This document shows, one piece after another, positions 33,940 to 42,212 of a stretch of 49,541 nucleotides of DNA. The notes under the pieces were generated by a model, which was not told the DNA's origin, did no database searches, and worked only from the letters and a program-made list of their open reading frames with translations. Origin of the DNA: Chloroflexota bacterium (lineage in GTDB: Bacteria > Chloroflexota > Chloroflexia > Chloroflexales > Roseiflexaceae); NCBI GenBank assembly GCA_013388755.1, contig JACAEQ010000139.1, positions 1 through 49,541 of the forward strand. The letters run 5' to 3'. A program made the translations under genes and the position numbers. The number at the start of each line of letters is the position of its first letter. Position 1 is the first letter of the stretch.

Positions 33940-35058
33940 TCAGAACGTCGTGGCCAGTTCTTGCACCTGACCGGTGTCAGCGGCGCGATAAGCAGCTTCG
34001 ATGATCTCGATCACGTGGCGCGCATGCTCGGCGGTAACGATCGTTGGCGTATCGTCACGGATCCAGTCGACCAGCTGCATGATGTCTTCCCACACATGCT
34101 GTTCCTCAATGTCACGGTGCACGCCGACGACATGCGGCAGCAGGATCTGATCGCCCTGGGAATGCGTTGCGGCTTCGTCACGTCCGGGATAGTCAAATGG
34201 TTCGCCGTTCAGCTTACGCCCGACGATGGATCCTGCCGTGCCGAAGTAACTACCGGCGAAGCCTTCGGTGAGCCGGCCAGCCGGCGTGCCATATGCCAGC
34301 GCAAAGAGATTATCGCCGAAGTCAATCAAGATCAGCGTGTTGTCATCGGCATCGACGGGATGCATCTTGCCGGCAAACTCACGTTCGCGCAGGCGCACTC
34401 CCGACATGGCGGTGACACGTTTCGCCGGGCCAAGGATGCCGGTCAGGGCATGCAGGCTATAGACCGTCATATCATAGAGCGGGCCGCCGCCCGGTTTGCG
34501 ATAATACCAGGTCGGGTCAATATTGCTCAACGGGTCGGCGCCGCCGCGTACGCGCTCTTCCTCGTGATACCGGCCAAAGGCCGCGCCGCAGGCAGCCCAG
34601 CAGAGCGTGCCGATCGCGCCCGCGGCGATCAGCTCTTTGACGCGTTGATTGTGCGGTCGCAGCATTTCGCCGGGTGACGCCACCATCTTGAGCCCACGAG
34701 TGGCAGCGCGCTCGATCAGGTCGGTGGCCTCGGCGGCGGTTGTGGTCATTGTCTTGTTGAAGTGAATATGGACGCCGGCGTCGAGCGCCATCTTCCCCTG
34801 CTCGTAGTGCAGGCCGATGGGCGTGGCGATCGTGATCGCATCGACGACCCCGGCGGCCAGCATGTCGCTGTAATCGGTGAAGGCATACTGGCAGCCGAAC
34901 TTCGCGGCGGCAGCCTCGGCGCGCCCGGGTGCCGGGTCGCAGACCGCCACCAGGCGCAGGCGGTCGTGCAGGTCGGGCTGGCTGAGGTGCGGCAGTAACC
35001 CGCGAACGGAAACGCTGCCAGCACCAACGACGCCGAAACGGACAACGGTGTCAGTCAT
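33940..35058 (-). CDS. Gfo/Idh/MocA-family NAD(P)-dependent oxidoreductase
   Basis: A 372-residue enzyme. The Rossmann start is FGVVGAGSVSVRGLLPHL with GAGxxS, then VCDPAPGRAEAAA. HIHFNKTMTTT holds the family position usually read as EKP (here NKT), a visible departure. YDMTVYSLHALTGILG corresponds to the conserved Dxxx-H catalytic region. Members oxidise or reduce sugars and inositols. With the EKP Lys context altered (the Lys itself is kept), activity is likely but the substrate is unknown. GGAGAG precedes the ATG at 35058. The frame continues upstream to 35277, but without a ribosome site or family similarity. Confidence 0.88.
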   Translation of the reverse strand: MTDTVVRFGVVGAGSVSVRGLLPHLSQPDLHDRLRLVAVCDPAPGRAEAAAAKFGCQYAFTDYSDMLAAGVVDAITIATPIGLHYEQGKMALDAGVHIHFNKTMTTTAAEATDLIERAATRGLKMVASPGEMLRPHNQRVKELIAAGAIGTLCWAACGAAFGRYHEEERVRGGADPLSNIDPTWYYRKPGGGPLYDMTVYSLHALTGILGPAKRVTAMSGVRLREREFAGKMHPVDADDNTLILIDFGDNLFALAYGTPAGRLTEGFAGSYFGTAGSIVGRKLNGEPFDYPGRDEAATHSQGDQILLPHVVGVHRDIEEQHVWEDIMQLVDWIRDDTPTIVTAEHARHVIEIIEAAYRAADTGQVQELATTF

Positions 35059-35343
35059 GGTTGCTCTCCATTGCGCTTGCCCAGCGTGAACAGAGCCGGT
35101 AGGTGATAGCCGATGGCAGGCCCGATCGTCATGCGCATTGGGCGTTGTGCGGCGCAGCCGACCGGACCACGTCCGCCAGCGACATGAGTGCTGCGGTGGC
35201 AAGGTATCACAGCGGTACACGCTGCAGCGACCAGGTGTTCCCGAATCAAGGTGGCGCGGTGCGGCGGCTTCGCCCACTGCACCACGCCACCAGAGACGAT
35301 AGGTACCGCCGGTACGATCGAATGCTACCTGGCGTAACGTGCC

Positions 35344-37188
35344 TCAGTGACCGCTATCGAGCAGGTCCCAGTGCTCCGGCGAGCGCCAGAGCGTCGAGAG
35401 TTTCAGGTCACGGATCGAGCGCAACTCCTTGGGCAGCCGGTCGTAGAGCTTGATGAACAGTTCTTCGTGGAGCAGAATCTCTGCCGCCCACTGGTCGCGA
35501 TCAACCGACATCAGTTCGGTGAACTTCGCCTCGCTGAAGTCCTCCATGCCGCGCCAGTCAATATCGTCATAGCGTGGCATCCAGCCGATCGGGCTTTCGA
35601 TACCGACCGCCCGGCCGTTGGCGCGTTCGACGATCCACTTCAGTACCCGCATGTTTTCGCCGAAGCCGGGCCAGAGGAAGTTGCCGTCGGCATCTTTGCG
35701 GAACCAGTTCACGCCGAAGATCCGTGGCGGGTTCGGGATGGTGCGGCCGAACTGGAGCCAGTGATTGAAATAGTCGGCCATGTGATAGCCGCAGAATGGC
35801 AGCATCGCCATCGGGTCGCGCCGCACCTCGCCGATCTTGCCGAAGGCGGCGGCCGTCATCTCGGAGCCCATCGTTGCGCCGAGATACACGCCGAACATCC
35901 AGTTGAACGACTGGTAGACCAGTGGGACGACCGAACTGCGGCGACCGCCGAAGATGAAGGCGCGGATCCGGACACCATCTGGATCATCCCACGCCGGGTC
36001 AATGACCGGATTCTGCGATGCCGGCGAGGTGAACCGGGCATTCGGGTGCGCCGCCTTCTTACCGCTCGCCGGGGTCCAGTGGTTCCCCTGCCAGTCAATC
36101 GCCTCCGGCGGTGGTTCCTTCGTCATGCCTTCCCACCAGACACCACCATCGGGCGTCAGCGCGACGTTGGTGAAGATGGTGTTGCGCGACAGTGTCGCCA
36201 TCGCGTTGGGGTTGGTTTCATAGGATGTGCCGGGTGCAACACCGAAATAACCGCTCTCCGGGTTGATCGCGTACAGTTTGCCGTCGGGGCCGGGTTTGAT
36301 CCACGCAATATCGTCGCCGACCGTGGTGACCTCCCACCCTTCTTCCTGGAATGCCTTCGGCGGGATCAGCATGGCGAAGTTGGTCTTACCACAGGCGCTG
36401 GGGAACGCGGCGGCAACGTATGTCTTCTTGCCGCTCGGATCCTTGACGCCCAGAATGAGCATGTGCTCGGCGAGCCACCCCTCGTCGCGCGCAATGACCG
36501 ACGCAATACGCAGCGCAAGGCACTTCTTCCCCAGCAGTGCATTACCGCCGTAGCCGCTACCGTATGACCAGATGGAACGTTCTTCGGGGAAGTGAACGAT
36601 GTACTTGACGGTTGGATTGCAGGGCCACGGAACGTCCTTCTGGCCGGGTTCGAGTGGCGCACCCACCGTGTGCATGCAGGGAATGAAATCATTGTCGCCA
36701 AGCGCCTCGATCACACGCCTGCCCGTGCGGGTCATGATCGCCATATTGACGACCACGTAGGCCGAATCGGTGATCTCGATGCCGATCTGGGAAATGGGCG
36801 AGCCGATCGGTCCCATGCTAAAGGGGATGACGTACATGGTGCGGCCACGCATACTGCCATTGAAAAGACCATGCAGCGTCTCTTTCATCTCCCTGGGCGG
36901 CATCCAGTTGTTGGTTGGCCCCGCGTCGTTGCGGCTGATGCTGCAGATGAAGGTGCGATCCTCAACTCGCGCGACGTCGCTCGGGTCGGAACGTGCCAGG
37001 AAGCAGTTGGGCCACTTCTCCTGATTCAATTTGATGAATGTCCCGGCCTCAACAAGGTGTTGACACAGTGCATCATACTCTTCTTGCGATCCATCACACC
37101 AGTGCACATGGTCAGGCTTGCACAGGTCAGCCATCTCCTTGACCCACTGTATGAGCTTCTCATTTGTAACGTACGCTGGGACTTCCAT
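35344..37188 (-). CDS. pckG: Phosphoenolpyruvate carboxykinase (GTP)
   Basis: A 614-residue protein matching the GTP-dependent PEPCK family in length and sequence. Seen are [16 protein letters not shown] near the N-terminus, the P-loop [13 protein letters not shown] with the reactive Cys, [11 protein letters not shown] with metal-binding Asp, [11 protein letters not shown], and a C-terminal GTP-binding region with [19 protein letters not shown]. It converts oxaloacetate plus GTP to PEP, CO2 and GDP in gluconeogenesis, or runs in reverse in anaplerosis. AGGAGGT lies eight bases before the ATG at 37188. It is a monocistronic gene, 250 bp downstream of ettA. Confidence 0.97.
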   Translation of the reverse strand: MEVPAYVTNEKLIQWVKEMADLCKPDHVHWCDGSQEEYDALCQHLVEAGTFIKLNQEKWPNCFLARSDPSDVARVEDRTFICSISRNDAGPTNNWMPPREMKETLHGLFNGSMRGRTMYVIPFSMGPIGSPISQIGIEITDSAYVVVNMAIMTRTGRRVIEALGDNDFIPCMHTVGAPLEPGQKDVPWPCNPTVKYIVHFPEERSIWSYGSGYGGNALLGKKCLALRIASVIARDEGWLAEHMLILGVKDPSGKKTYVAAAFPSACGKTNFAMLIPPKAFQEEGWEVTTVGDDIAWIKPGPDGKLYAINPESGYFGVAPGTSYETNPNAMATLSRNTIFTNVALTPDGGVWWEGMTKEPPPEAIDWQGNHWTPASGKKAAHPNARFTSPASQNPVIDPAWDDPDGVRIRAFIFGGRRSSVVPLVYQSFNWMFGVYLGATMGSEMTAAAFGKIGEVRRDPMAMLPFCGYHMADYFNHWLQFGRTIPNPPRIFGVNWFRKDADGNFLWPGFGENMRVLKWIVERANGRAVGIESPIGWMPRYDDIDWRGMEDFSEAKFTELMSVDRDQWAAEILLHEELFIKLYDRLPKELRSIRDLKLSTLWRSPEHWDLLDSGH

Positions 37189-37245
37189 TGGCGCTTACCT
37201 CCTCTCGGCACATCGTGAAACATATCACGATCCCTTCTGTACACC

Positions 37246-37254
37246 ACTGTACCA
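37246..37254 (-). promoter_or_regulatory. Possible extended -10 for pckG
   Basis: TGGTACAGT on the minus strand, about 58 bp before the pckG ATG. It resembles the extended -10 elements elsewhere in the window; no -35 is evident. Confidence 0.3.
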
Positions 37255-37437
37255 TTAACCGATGTTTGATTGTGGTAGTAGTTGTGCAACGTATAGAGAA
37301 GGATCGGTAACGGGTGTCACAACACATGCGGCGGAACGTACAGCTTCCGACAGGCTTGCGATATGGTACCAATCCGGCAAAGGGACGCTGCGCGCGCACA
37401 ATCGGCTATCGTCTGGCACCTCTCGCCGTTGTTCGTA

Positions 37438-39114
37438 TCAGTCGCGTGTCAGCTGGCGGTACACCGTGCGATGCGGCTGGTCGGCAGCCTTACCGAGGCG
37501 CCGGCGATGATCCTCCTCATATTCGCTGTAGGAGCCGGGGAACCAGACGACGTTCGAGTCATTCTCAAATGCCAGGATGTGCGTTGCGACGCGGTCAAGG
37601 AACCAGCGATCGTGCGAGATGATGACGGCGCAACCGGCAAAACTGAGCAGCGCATCTTCGAGCGCGCGCAGCGTATGGACGTCAAGGTCATTCGTGGGTT
37701 CGTCGAGTAGCAGCACGTTTGCGCCAGAGCGCAATACCCGCGCTAGGTGCACCCGGTTACGTTCGCCGCCGGAGAGCGTCCCTACCTTTTTCTGCTGGTC
37801 GGCGCCGGTGAAATTGAACCGCGCAACATACGCACGCGAGTTGATCTGGCGATTGCCGAGCTGAATGACCTCATCGCCACCCGATATTTCCTCCCAGACC
37901 GTCTGATCCGGGTTCAGCGTTTCGCGGCTCTGGTCCACATACCCGAGCCTGACGGTCGAGCCGATTGTGAGTGAGCCACTATCGGGCTGTTCCTGTCCGG
38001 TGATCATACGGAACAGCGTCGTCTTGCCGGCGCCGTTCGGGCCGACGATGCCGATGATACCGCCGGGTGGCAGGTCAAATGTGAGATCATCATACAGCAG
38101 CCTGTCGCCGTAACTTTTGGCGACATGTTCAGCACGCACAACGACATTGCCAAGGCGCGGGCCAGGCGGGATGTAGATTTCGAGGTCGCGCTCGGCGCGT
38201 TCGGCATTCTGGCTGAGGAGCTGTTCGTAGGCGGCGATACGGGCCTTACTTTTCGCCTGGCGCGCGCGCGGTGCCGCATTGATCCATTCCAGTTCGCGCG
38301 CCAGTGTCTTCTGGCGCTGGCTCTCAGCCTTCTCGGTGGATGCGAGTTGCTGCTGCTTCTGCGCCAGCCACGACGAGTAGTTGCCGCGCCACGGGATGCC
38401 CATGCCACGTTCGAGTTCGAGAATCCAGCCAGCGACATTGTTCAGAAAATGCCGATCGTGGGTGACGCAAATCACCGTGCCTGGATATTCCTGCAGGTGG
38501 CGTTCGAGCCAGGCGACCGACTCGGCATCGAGATGATTGGTTGGTTCGTCGAGCAGTAAAATGTCAGGTTTCTGGAGCAGCAGGCGACAGAGCGCGACAC
38601 GACGGCGCTCACCACCGGATAGGACCGCGACGGGGGTGTCGCCGGGCGGGCAGCGTAACGCGTCCATCGCCAGTTCCAGCCGGCTATCGAGATCCCAGGC
38701 ATCGAGGTGGTCAAGCTGCTCCTGCAGCGCGCCCTGTTCCGCGATCAGCGCATCCATGTCGGTATCCGGATCGCTGAAACGCTCATTGATCTCATCATAG
38801 CGGCGCAGCAGGTCCACAATCGGCTGTACACCCTGTTCAACAGCCTGACGCACGGTGAGCGCTTCGTCAAGGCGCGGTTCTTGTTCCAGATAACCTGTCG
38901 TGTAGCCGGGCGCGATCACCGTCTTGCCCAGGAAATCGTGGTCGACACCGGCCATGATGCGTAGCAGGCTTGATTTGCCCGACCCGTTCAGGCCAATGAC
39001 ACCAATCTTCGCACCGTAGAAGTACGAGAGCGAGATATCTTTCAATATGTGTCGGTTCGGCGGCACGACCTTGCCGACCCGGATCATGGAATAGATGATT
39101 TTATTGTCGGTCAC
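37438..39114 (-). CDS. ettA: ABC-F translation factor EttA (energy-dependent translational throttle)
   Basis: A 558-residue twin-ATPase ABC-F protein without membrane domain. The first ATPase has GLNGSGKSSLLR and LSGGERRRVALCRLLL with DEPTNHLD; the second has GPNGAGKTTLFR and LSGGERNRVHLARVL with DEPTNDLD. The linker between them is the helical P-site tether typical of the family, and IYIPPGPRLGNVVV opens the second domain as in EttA. EttA binds the ribosomal E site and gates entry into elongation according to the ATP/ADP ratio. The start is GTG at 39114 after GAGGG, which gives the family N-terminus TDNKIIYSMIRVGKVVPP. Confidence 0.96.
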   Translation of the reverse strand: MTDNKIIYSMIRVGKVVPPNRHILKDISLSYFYGAKIGVIGLNGSGKSSLLRIMAGVDHDFLGKTVIAPGYTTGYLEQEPRLDEALTVRQAVEQGVQPIVDLLRRYDEINERFSDPDTDMDALIAEQGALQEQLDHLDAWDLDSRLELAMDALRCPPGDTPVAVLSGGERRRVALCRLLLQKPDILLLDEPTNHLDAESVAWLERHLQEYPGTVICVTHDRHFLNNVAGWILELERGMGIPWRGNYSSWLAQKQQQLASTEKAESQRQKTLARELEWINAAPRARQAKSKARIAAYEQLLSQNAERAERDLEIYIPPGPRLGNVVVRAEHVAKSYGDRLLYDDLTFDLPPGGIIGIVGPNGAGKTTLFRMITGQEQPDSGSLTIGSTVRLGYVDQSRETLNPDQTVWEEISGGDEVIQLGNRQINSRAYVARFNFTGADQQKKVGTLSGGERNRVHLARVLRSGANVLLLDEPTNDLDVHTLRALEDALLSFAGCAVIISHDRWFLDRVATHILAFENDSNVVWFPGSYSEYEEDHRRRLGKAADQPHRTVYRQLTRD

Positions 39115-39429
39115 GGTGAACCCTCGGGCGAAGACGGTGATTGAGAGATATCACAGAATTTCCAGTGATGCGGAGTCAGACAACCCTGTTAGATCGATAG
39201 TTTACCACAAGCGAGGCGCAGACCGTGAAGGTAGAGTTGTTCGTCACTGCGCACACTTCTCGAACGCATGTTGTTTTGCGGCGGCGGGGCGATGTGACAT
39301 CGTGTGGGGCAGGGGCAGTGGATGGAACAGATTCTATCGTCGAGCATTCGGTATAATACGTGGCATACTTGCAGACACGGGAAGCGCGGGTGGCGCGCTC
39401 GCTTGCAGCAGATGGTGGTGAGGGCAATC
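39115..39429. other. Divergent intergenic region of ettA and the GH172 gene
   Basis: 315 bp between divergent genes. The plus-strand -10 at 39352-39357 is the only clear element. The remainder shows no supported ORF, repeat or RNA structure that I recognise. Confidence 0.35.
39352..39357 (+). promoter_or_regulatory. -10 element upstream of the GH172-like gene
   Basis: Exact TATAAT, giving a start near 39364 and a leader of about 65 nt before the ATG at 39430. No good -35 is seen and the TGn extension is absent. Confidence 0.45.
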
Positions 39430-40515
39430 ATGACCGGCTTCAACGGCCTGGGGATGCACCTGGGCAACCTGGCGCACCTGTCGAAGGCGCGCACGCGTTC
39501 AATTAGCCCGGAGAATGTCACCGGCGAGAAGGGACAGGGTGGCAGGGCCATTGACGGCACGGGCGCGTCGTGCGCCCGCGATCTCGGCGTCGGATGGAAG
39601 ATCTCGCCCTCGATCCGTATCGCTCCCGGCGAGACGCGCGTCCTCGCCGACGTGCGTGGCTCAGGAGCCATCCAGCATATCTGGATGACACCCACTGGTC
39701 ACTGGCGCCACACTATCCTGCGCATCTACTGGGATGACCAGGAGACGCCATCGGTCGAGTGCCCGGTCGGCGACTTCTTTGCCTGTGGCTGGGGGCAGTA
39801 TGCACAGGTCAGTTCGCTGGCCGTGTGCGTCAATCCGGGTAGCGCCTTCAACTGCTACTGGGAGATGCCCTATCGCAAGGGCTACCGGATCACCATGACG
39901 AATATCGCGGCGCAGGAGATGACGCTCTATTATCAGGTCACGTATGCTGAGACGGATGTGCCTGACGATGCCGGGTACTTCCATGCCCAGTTTCGCCGTG
40001 CCAACCCCTTGCCGTACAGGGCGGTGTATACGCTGCTCGATGGTGTGCGCGGGCATGGGCACTATGTCGGTACGTACATGGCCTGGGGTGCCAATAATAG
40101 TGGCTGGTGGGGCGAAGGCGAGATCAAATTCTACATTGACGGTGACGACGAATACCCGACGATCTGCGGCACCGGCACCGAAGATTACTTCTGCGGCTCG
40201 TACAATTTCGATGTTGGCAAAGAGAACGGCGGTTATCGTGAGTTCACCACTCCCTATGCCGGTCTCCCGCAGGTTATTCGCCCTGATGGCCTCTATCGCT
40301 CACAGACACGGTTCGGCATGTACCGCTGGCACATCACCGATCCGATCCGTTTTGCGCAGGACTTGCGCGTGACGATCCAGGCGCTTGGCTGGCGCAGTGG
40401 TGGGCGTTACCTGCCGTTACAGGATGATATTGCGTCGGTTGCCTACTGGTACCAGACGATCCCGGCAGCGCCGTTTCCGCCGCTCCCCGACGCTGATTAC
40501 CTGGAGGTGATTTGA
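39430..40515 (+). CDS. DUF2961/GH172-family glycoside hydrolase-like protein
   Basis: A 361-residue protein of the DUF2961 family, some members of which are now classed as GH172 and act on fructofuranosides or arabinofuranosides. Typical blocks are ISPENVTGEKGQGG near the N-terminus, GSGAIQHIWMT, RIYWDDQETPSVECPVGDFF, INNSGWWGEGE-type NNSGWWGEGEIKFYIDGDD, and CGTGTEDYFCGSYNF with the acidic residues of the active site. It has no signal peptide and so should act in the cytoplasm on an imported oligosaccharide, or in trimeric/hexameric form as known for relatives. The ATG at 39430 follows GAGGG; in-frame starts just upstream are weaker. Its stop overlaps the next start (TGATG). Confidence 0.87.
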   Translation: MTGFNGLGMHLGNLAHLSKARTRSISPENVTGEKGQGGRAIDGTGASCARDLGVGWKISPSIRIAPGETRVLADVRGSGAIQHIWMTPTGHWRHTILRIYWDDQETPSVECPVGDFFACGWGQYAQVSSLAVCVNPGSAFNCYWEMPYRKGYRITMTNIAAQEMTLYYQVTYAETDVPDDAGYFHAQFRRANPLPYRAVYTLLDGVRGHGHYVGTYMAWGANNSGWWGEGEIKFYIDGDDEYPTICGTGTEDYFCGSYNFDVGKENGGYREFTTPYAGLPQVIRPDGLYRSQTRFGMYRWHITDPIRFAQDLRVTIQALGWRSGGRYLPLQDDIASVAYWYQTIPAAPFPPLPDADYLEVI

Positions 40516-40751
40516 TGGGTGATCAGGAAAAAGACGATCCACTTGTGATGGGCATGATTGCCGGAGCGCTGGTCGGGGCGATTGCCGCGGCTGCACTGCT
40601 GGCGCGCCGCCCGCCCCTCGGCGCCGGGAGTGACACGCGGTCGCTGGAGCTTCCTCCACCGGATAGTGCAACGATCGCCGAGGCGCGTGTGGTGGCCGGC
40701 TCCATTGTTGCCAGGCTCCGTGACGCGTTCCCGAACCTTGAACGAGCGTAG
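40515..40751 (+). CDS. Small membrane protein, uncharacterised
   Basis: A 78-residue protein of unknown function. It has an acidic N-terminus (MGDQEKDDPL), one Ala/Gly-rich membrane helix (about 12-30, MIAGALVGAIAAAALL), a Pro-rich linker and a C-terminal amphipathic helix. The coupled start (TGATG) and the GGAGGTGAT ribosome site inside the end of the GH172 gene support real translation. Co-translation with the hydrolase suggests a membrane tether or partner for it. Confidence 0.72.
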   Translation: MGDQEKDDPLVMGMIAGALVGAIAAAALLARRPPLGAGSDTRSLELPPPDSATIAEARVVAGSIVARLRDAFPNLERA

Positions 40752-40830
40752 ATCTGCGGCAATGTGGGACCCCGTGGAAGGATGGCTTACGAACGGCAAG
40801 ATGGCCGGGGACGTGCGCATCGTATGCACA

Positions 40831-40839
40831 TGGTATAAT
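40831..40839 (+). promoter_or_regulatory. Extended -10 promoter of the 46-residue membrane peptide gene
   Basis: Exact TGGTATAAT. The start would be near 40846, giving a leader of about 16 nt that contains the GGAGGAG ribosome site. Confidence 0.6.
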
Positions 40840-40861
40840 GGCCGCCGGAGGAGAGGCACCT

Positions 40862-41002
40862 ATGAGAGACATGGTACTCGACGACGAAATGAAACGGCGC
40901 CTGCTGGTCGGGTTGCTCAGCCTGCTGCTGACGACGCTTGCCGCCCGCCTGGCGGTGTATATTGCGGAATTGATACTTGGGCCGGAAGAGCAGACGGCGT
41001 GA
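40862..41002 (+). CDS. 46-residue membrane peptide, uncharacterised
   Basis: An ATG at 40862 with GGAGGAG upstream opens a 46-codon frame ending in TGA at 41000-41002. The peptide has an acidic/basic N-terminus (MRDMVLDDEMKRR), one Leu-rich membrane helix (about 14-40, from LLVGLLSLLL to LILG) and an acidic tail (PEEQTA). It has its own extended -10 promoter 16-25 bp upstream and no partner gene on the strand. Its size, hydrophobic core and private promoter fit a small membrane regulator or a toxin-like peptide, but there is no direct evidence for either. It converges with plsC-like gene 16 bp away. Confidence 0.65.
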   Translation: MRDMVLDDEMKRRLLVGLLSLLLTTLAARLAVYIAELILGPEEQTA

Positions 41003-41018
41003 CGCCGGTCGGTACGGC

Positions 41019-41690
41019 TCAATGGTCAACCCGTGCTCCGGCCAGCATCCGTTCGCGGTAATGCCCCCAGTAGCGTTCCGGCATCAACGATGCGATCCGT
41101 AGCATCATGTCGTCGGTGAGCTCGGTCATCCGGTCGAAGGGGATCGTGGTGCCCTCGACCTGTGGATGGTACGGCTCACCAAAGCGGATGGCGATTGGAT
41201 GGCGCCGCCAGGTGGCGCCAATCCCGGCTTCGGTTCCCCATATCGCCACAGGAACGATCGGGCAACCGGTGCGCACCGCCAGGCGCACCGCGCCGCCGCG
41301 CCCCGGCTGTAACTGCCCGGTATCGCTGCGGTGCCCCTCGGGGAAGACGATCAGCACCACACCCTGTTTGAGCGCCTCTTCAGCCGCCTCAAGCGCCGCC
41401 ACGTCGCGCTTGCCACGTTTGATCGGAATGACATGCATCTGGCGGAACCACCAGGCAACAATCGGGTTGTTGAACAGCTCTACCTTGGCGATCCACCAGG
41501 GGCGGTGCGACAATGGTAATGATGCGCCAACGATGAGAATATCGTTCCAGTGCAGGTGGTTGACTGCCAGGATGACGCCCTGTGGCCGGGGAGGAAGGTT
41601 CTCACGCCCTTCGATCGTCCAGTTCCACCATATCCGGCGCAACAGGTTGAGCGGCGTCCAGAGCAACAGATAGAAGAACAGACCAATCAT
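41019..41690 (-). CDS. PlsC-family lysophosphatidate acyltransferase
   Basis: A 223-residue 1-acyl-glycerol-3-phosphate acyltransferase. An N-terminal membrane helix (about 2-18) is followed by NHLHWNDILI (the NHxxxxD catalytic motif), IPIKRGKRD, FPEGHRSDTGQLQPGRGGAVRLA (the EG substrate motif) and CPIVPVAIWG. It acylates lysophosphatidic acid, or a related lipid, at the inner membrane in phospholipid synthesis. The ATG at 41690 has AAGGAG six bases upstream, and the longer in-frame start lacks one. Together with the DUF2231 gene just upstream on the same strand it may form a two-gene operon. Confidence 0.92.
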   Translation of the reverse strand: MIGLFFYLLLWTPLNLLRRIWWNWTIEGRENLPPRPQGVILAVNHLHWNDILIVGASLPLSHRPWWIAKVELFNNPIVAWWFRQMHVIPIKRGKRDVAALEAAEEALKQGVVLIVFPEGHRSDTGQLQPGRGGAVRLAVRTGCPIVPVAIWGTEAGIGATWRRHPIAIRFGEPYHPQVEGTTIPFDRMTELTDDMMLRIASLMPERYWGHYRERMLAGARVDH

Positions 41691-41724
41691 GGCAATCTCC
41701 TTGCATGTATCCCCGGCGCGTGCA

Positions 41725-42159
41725 TCACACGCCCATGCGTAGTGTATAGACCAGGTAACCACCAATCCATCCGGTGAAGATCAGCAACGCCACACCGATG
41801 CCAAGCCGCACCAGGTAACCGCGTCGCCGCTGTGCGTCATCCAGCAATGCCGGGTTGCGCCGCCGCGCCTGCCATGCCTGCCAGTAGACGGTCATCACTG
41901 CCAACCCGGCCAGCGCATGGGCGTTCACCCAGATGAGTTCATCATCATGCGATCGCGCCGGGTCGGTGAGCTGGCGCGCCGCATCCAGCGTGCCACTGGC
42001 TACCGCCGGCAATAGTAACAGCCAGCCGAGCCACAGACAATGGTAGGCTGCCGTTTCGAGCGTGCGATCGCCGCGCCACAGGTAGAGCGCGGTCATTATT
42101 GCATTGCCGATCAACAAACCGATCGGCAGGTGCACGGTCATTGGGTGCAGTGGATACAT
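41725..42159 (-). CDS. DUF2231-family four-helix membrane protein
   Basis: A 144-residue integral membrane protein with four helices. The HPMTVHLPIGLLIGNAIM start and NAHALAGLAVMTVYWQAW are the His-bearing segments that mark DUF2231; these histidines may bind heme or another metal, but the function of the family is not established. The ATG at 42159 follows a promoter with an exact extended -10 and a leader of about 25 nt without a strong Shine-Dalgarno. It is the first gene of a likely pair with the acyltransferase. Confidence 0.85.
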   Translation of the reverse strand: MYPLHPMTVHLPIGLLIGNAIMTALYLWRGDRTLETAAYHCLWLGWLLLLPAVASGTLDAARQLTDPARSHDDELIWVNAHALAGLAVMTVYWQAWQARRRNPALLDDAQRRRGYLVRLGIGVALLIFTGWIGGYLVYTLRMGV

Positions 42160-42190
42160 GATACCGTCGTTGCGGAGTGAACGGGCTCTG

Positions 42191-42199
42191 ATTATACCA
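42191..42199 (-). promoter_or_regulatory. Extended -10 promoter of the DUF2231/acyltransferase pair
   Basis: TGGTATAAT on the minus strand; start near 42184. It sits 14 bp downstream of the protease stop, so the two units are separate. Confidence 0.6.
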
Positions 42200-42212
42200 T
42201 GCCGACGGGACG

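Noticed and set aside
35347-36567. A 406-codon plus-strand frame antisense to pckG
   Set aside because: It is the codon-bias shadow of pckG, which matches its family throughout; the shadow has no ribosome site and no family resemblance.
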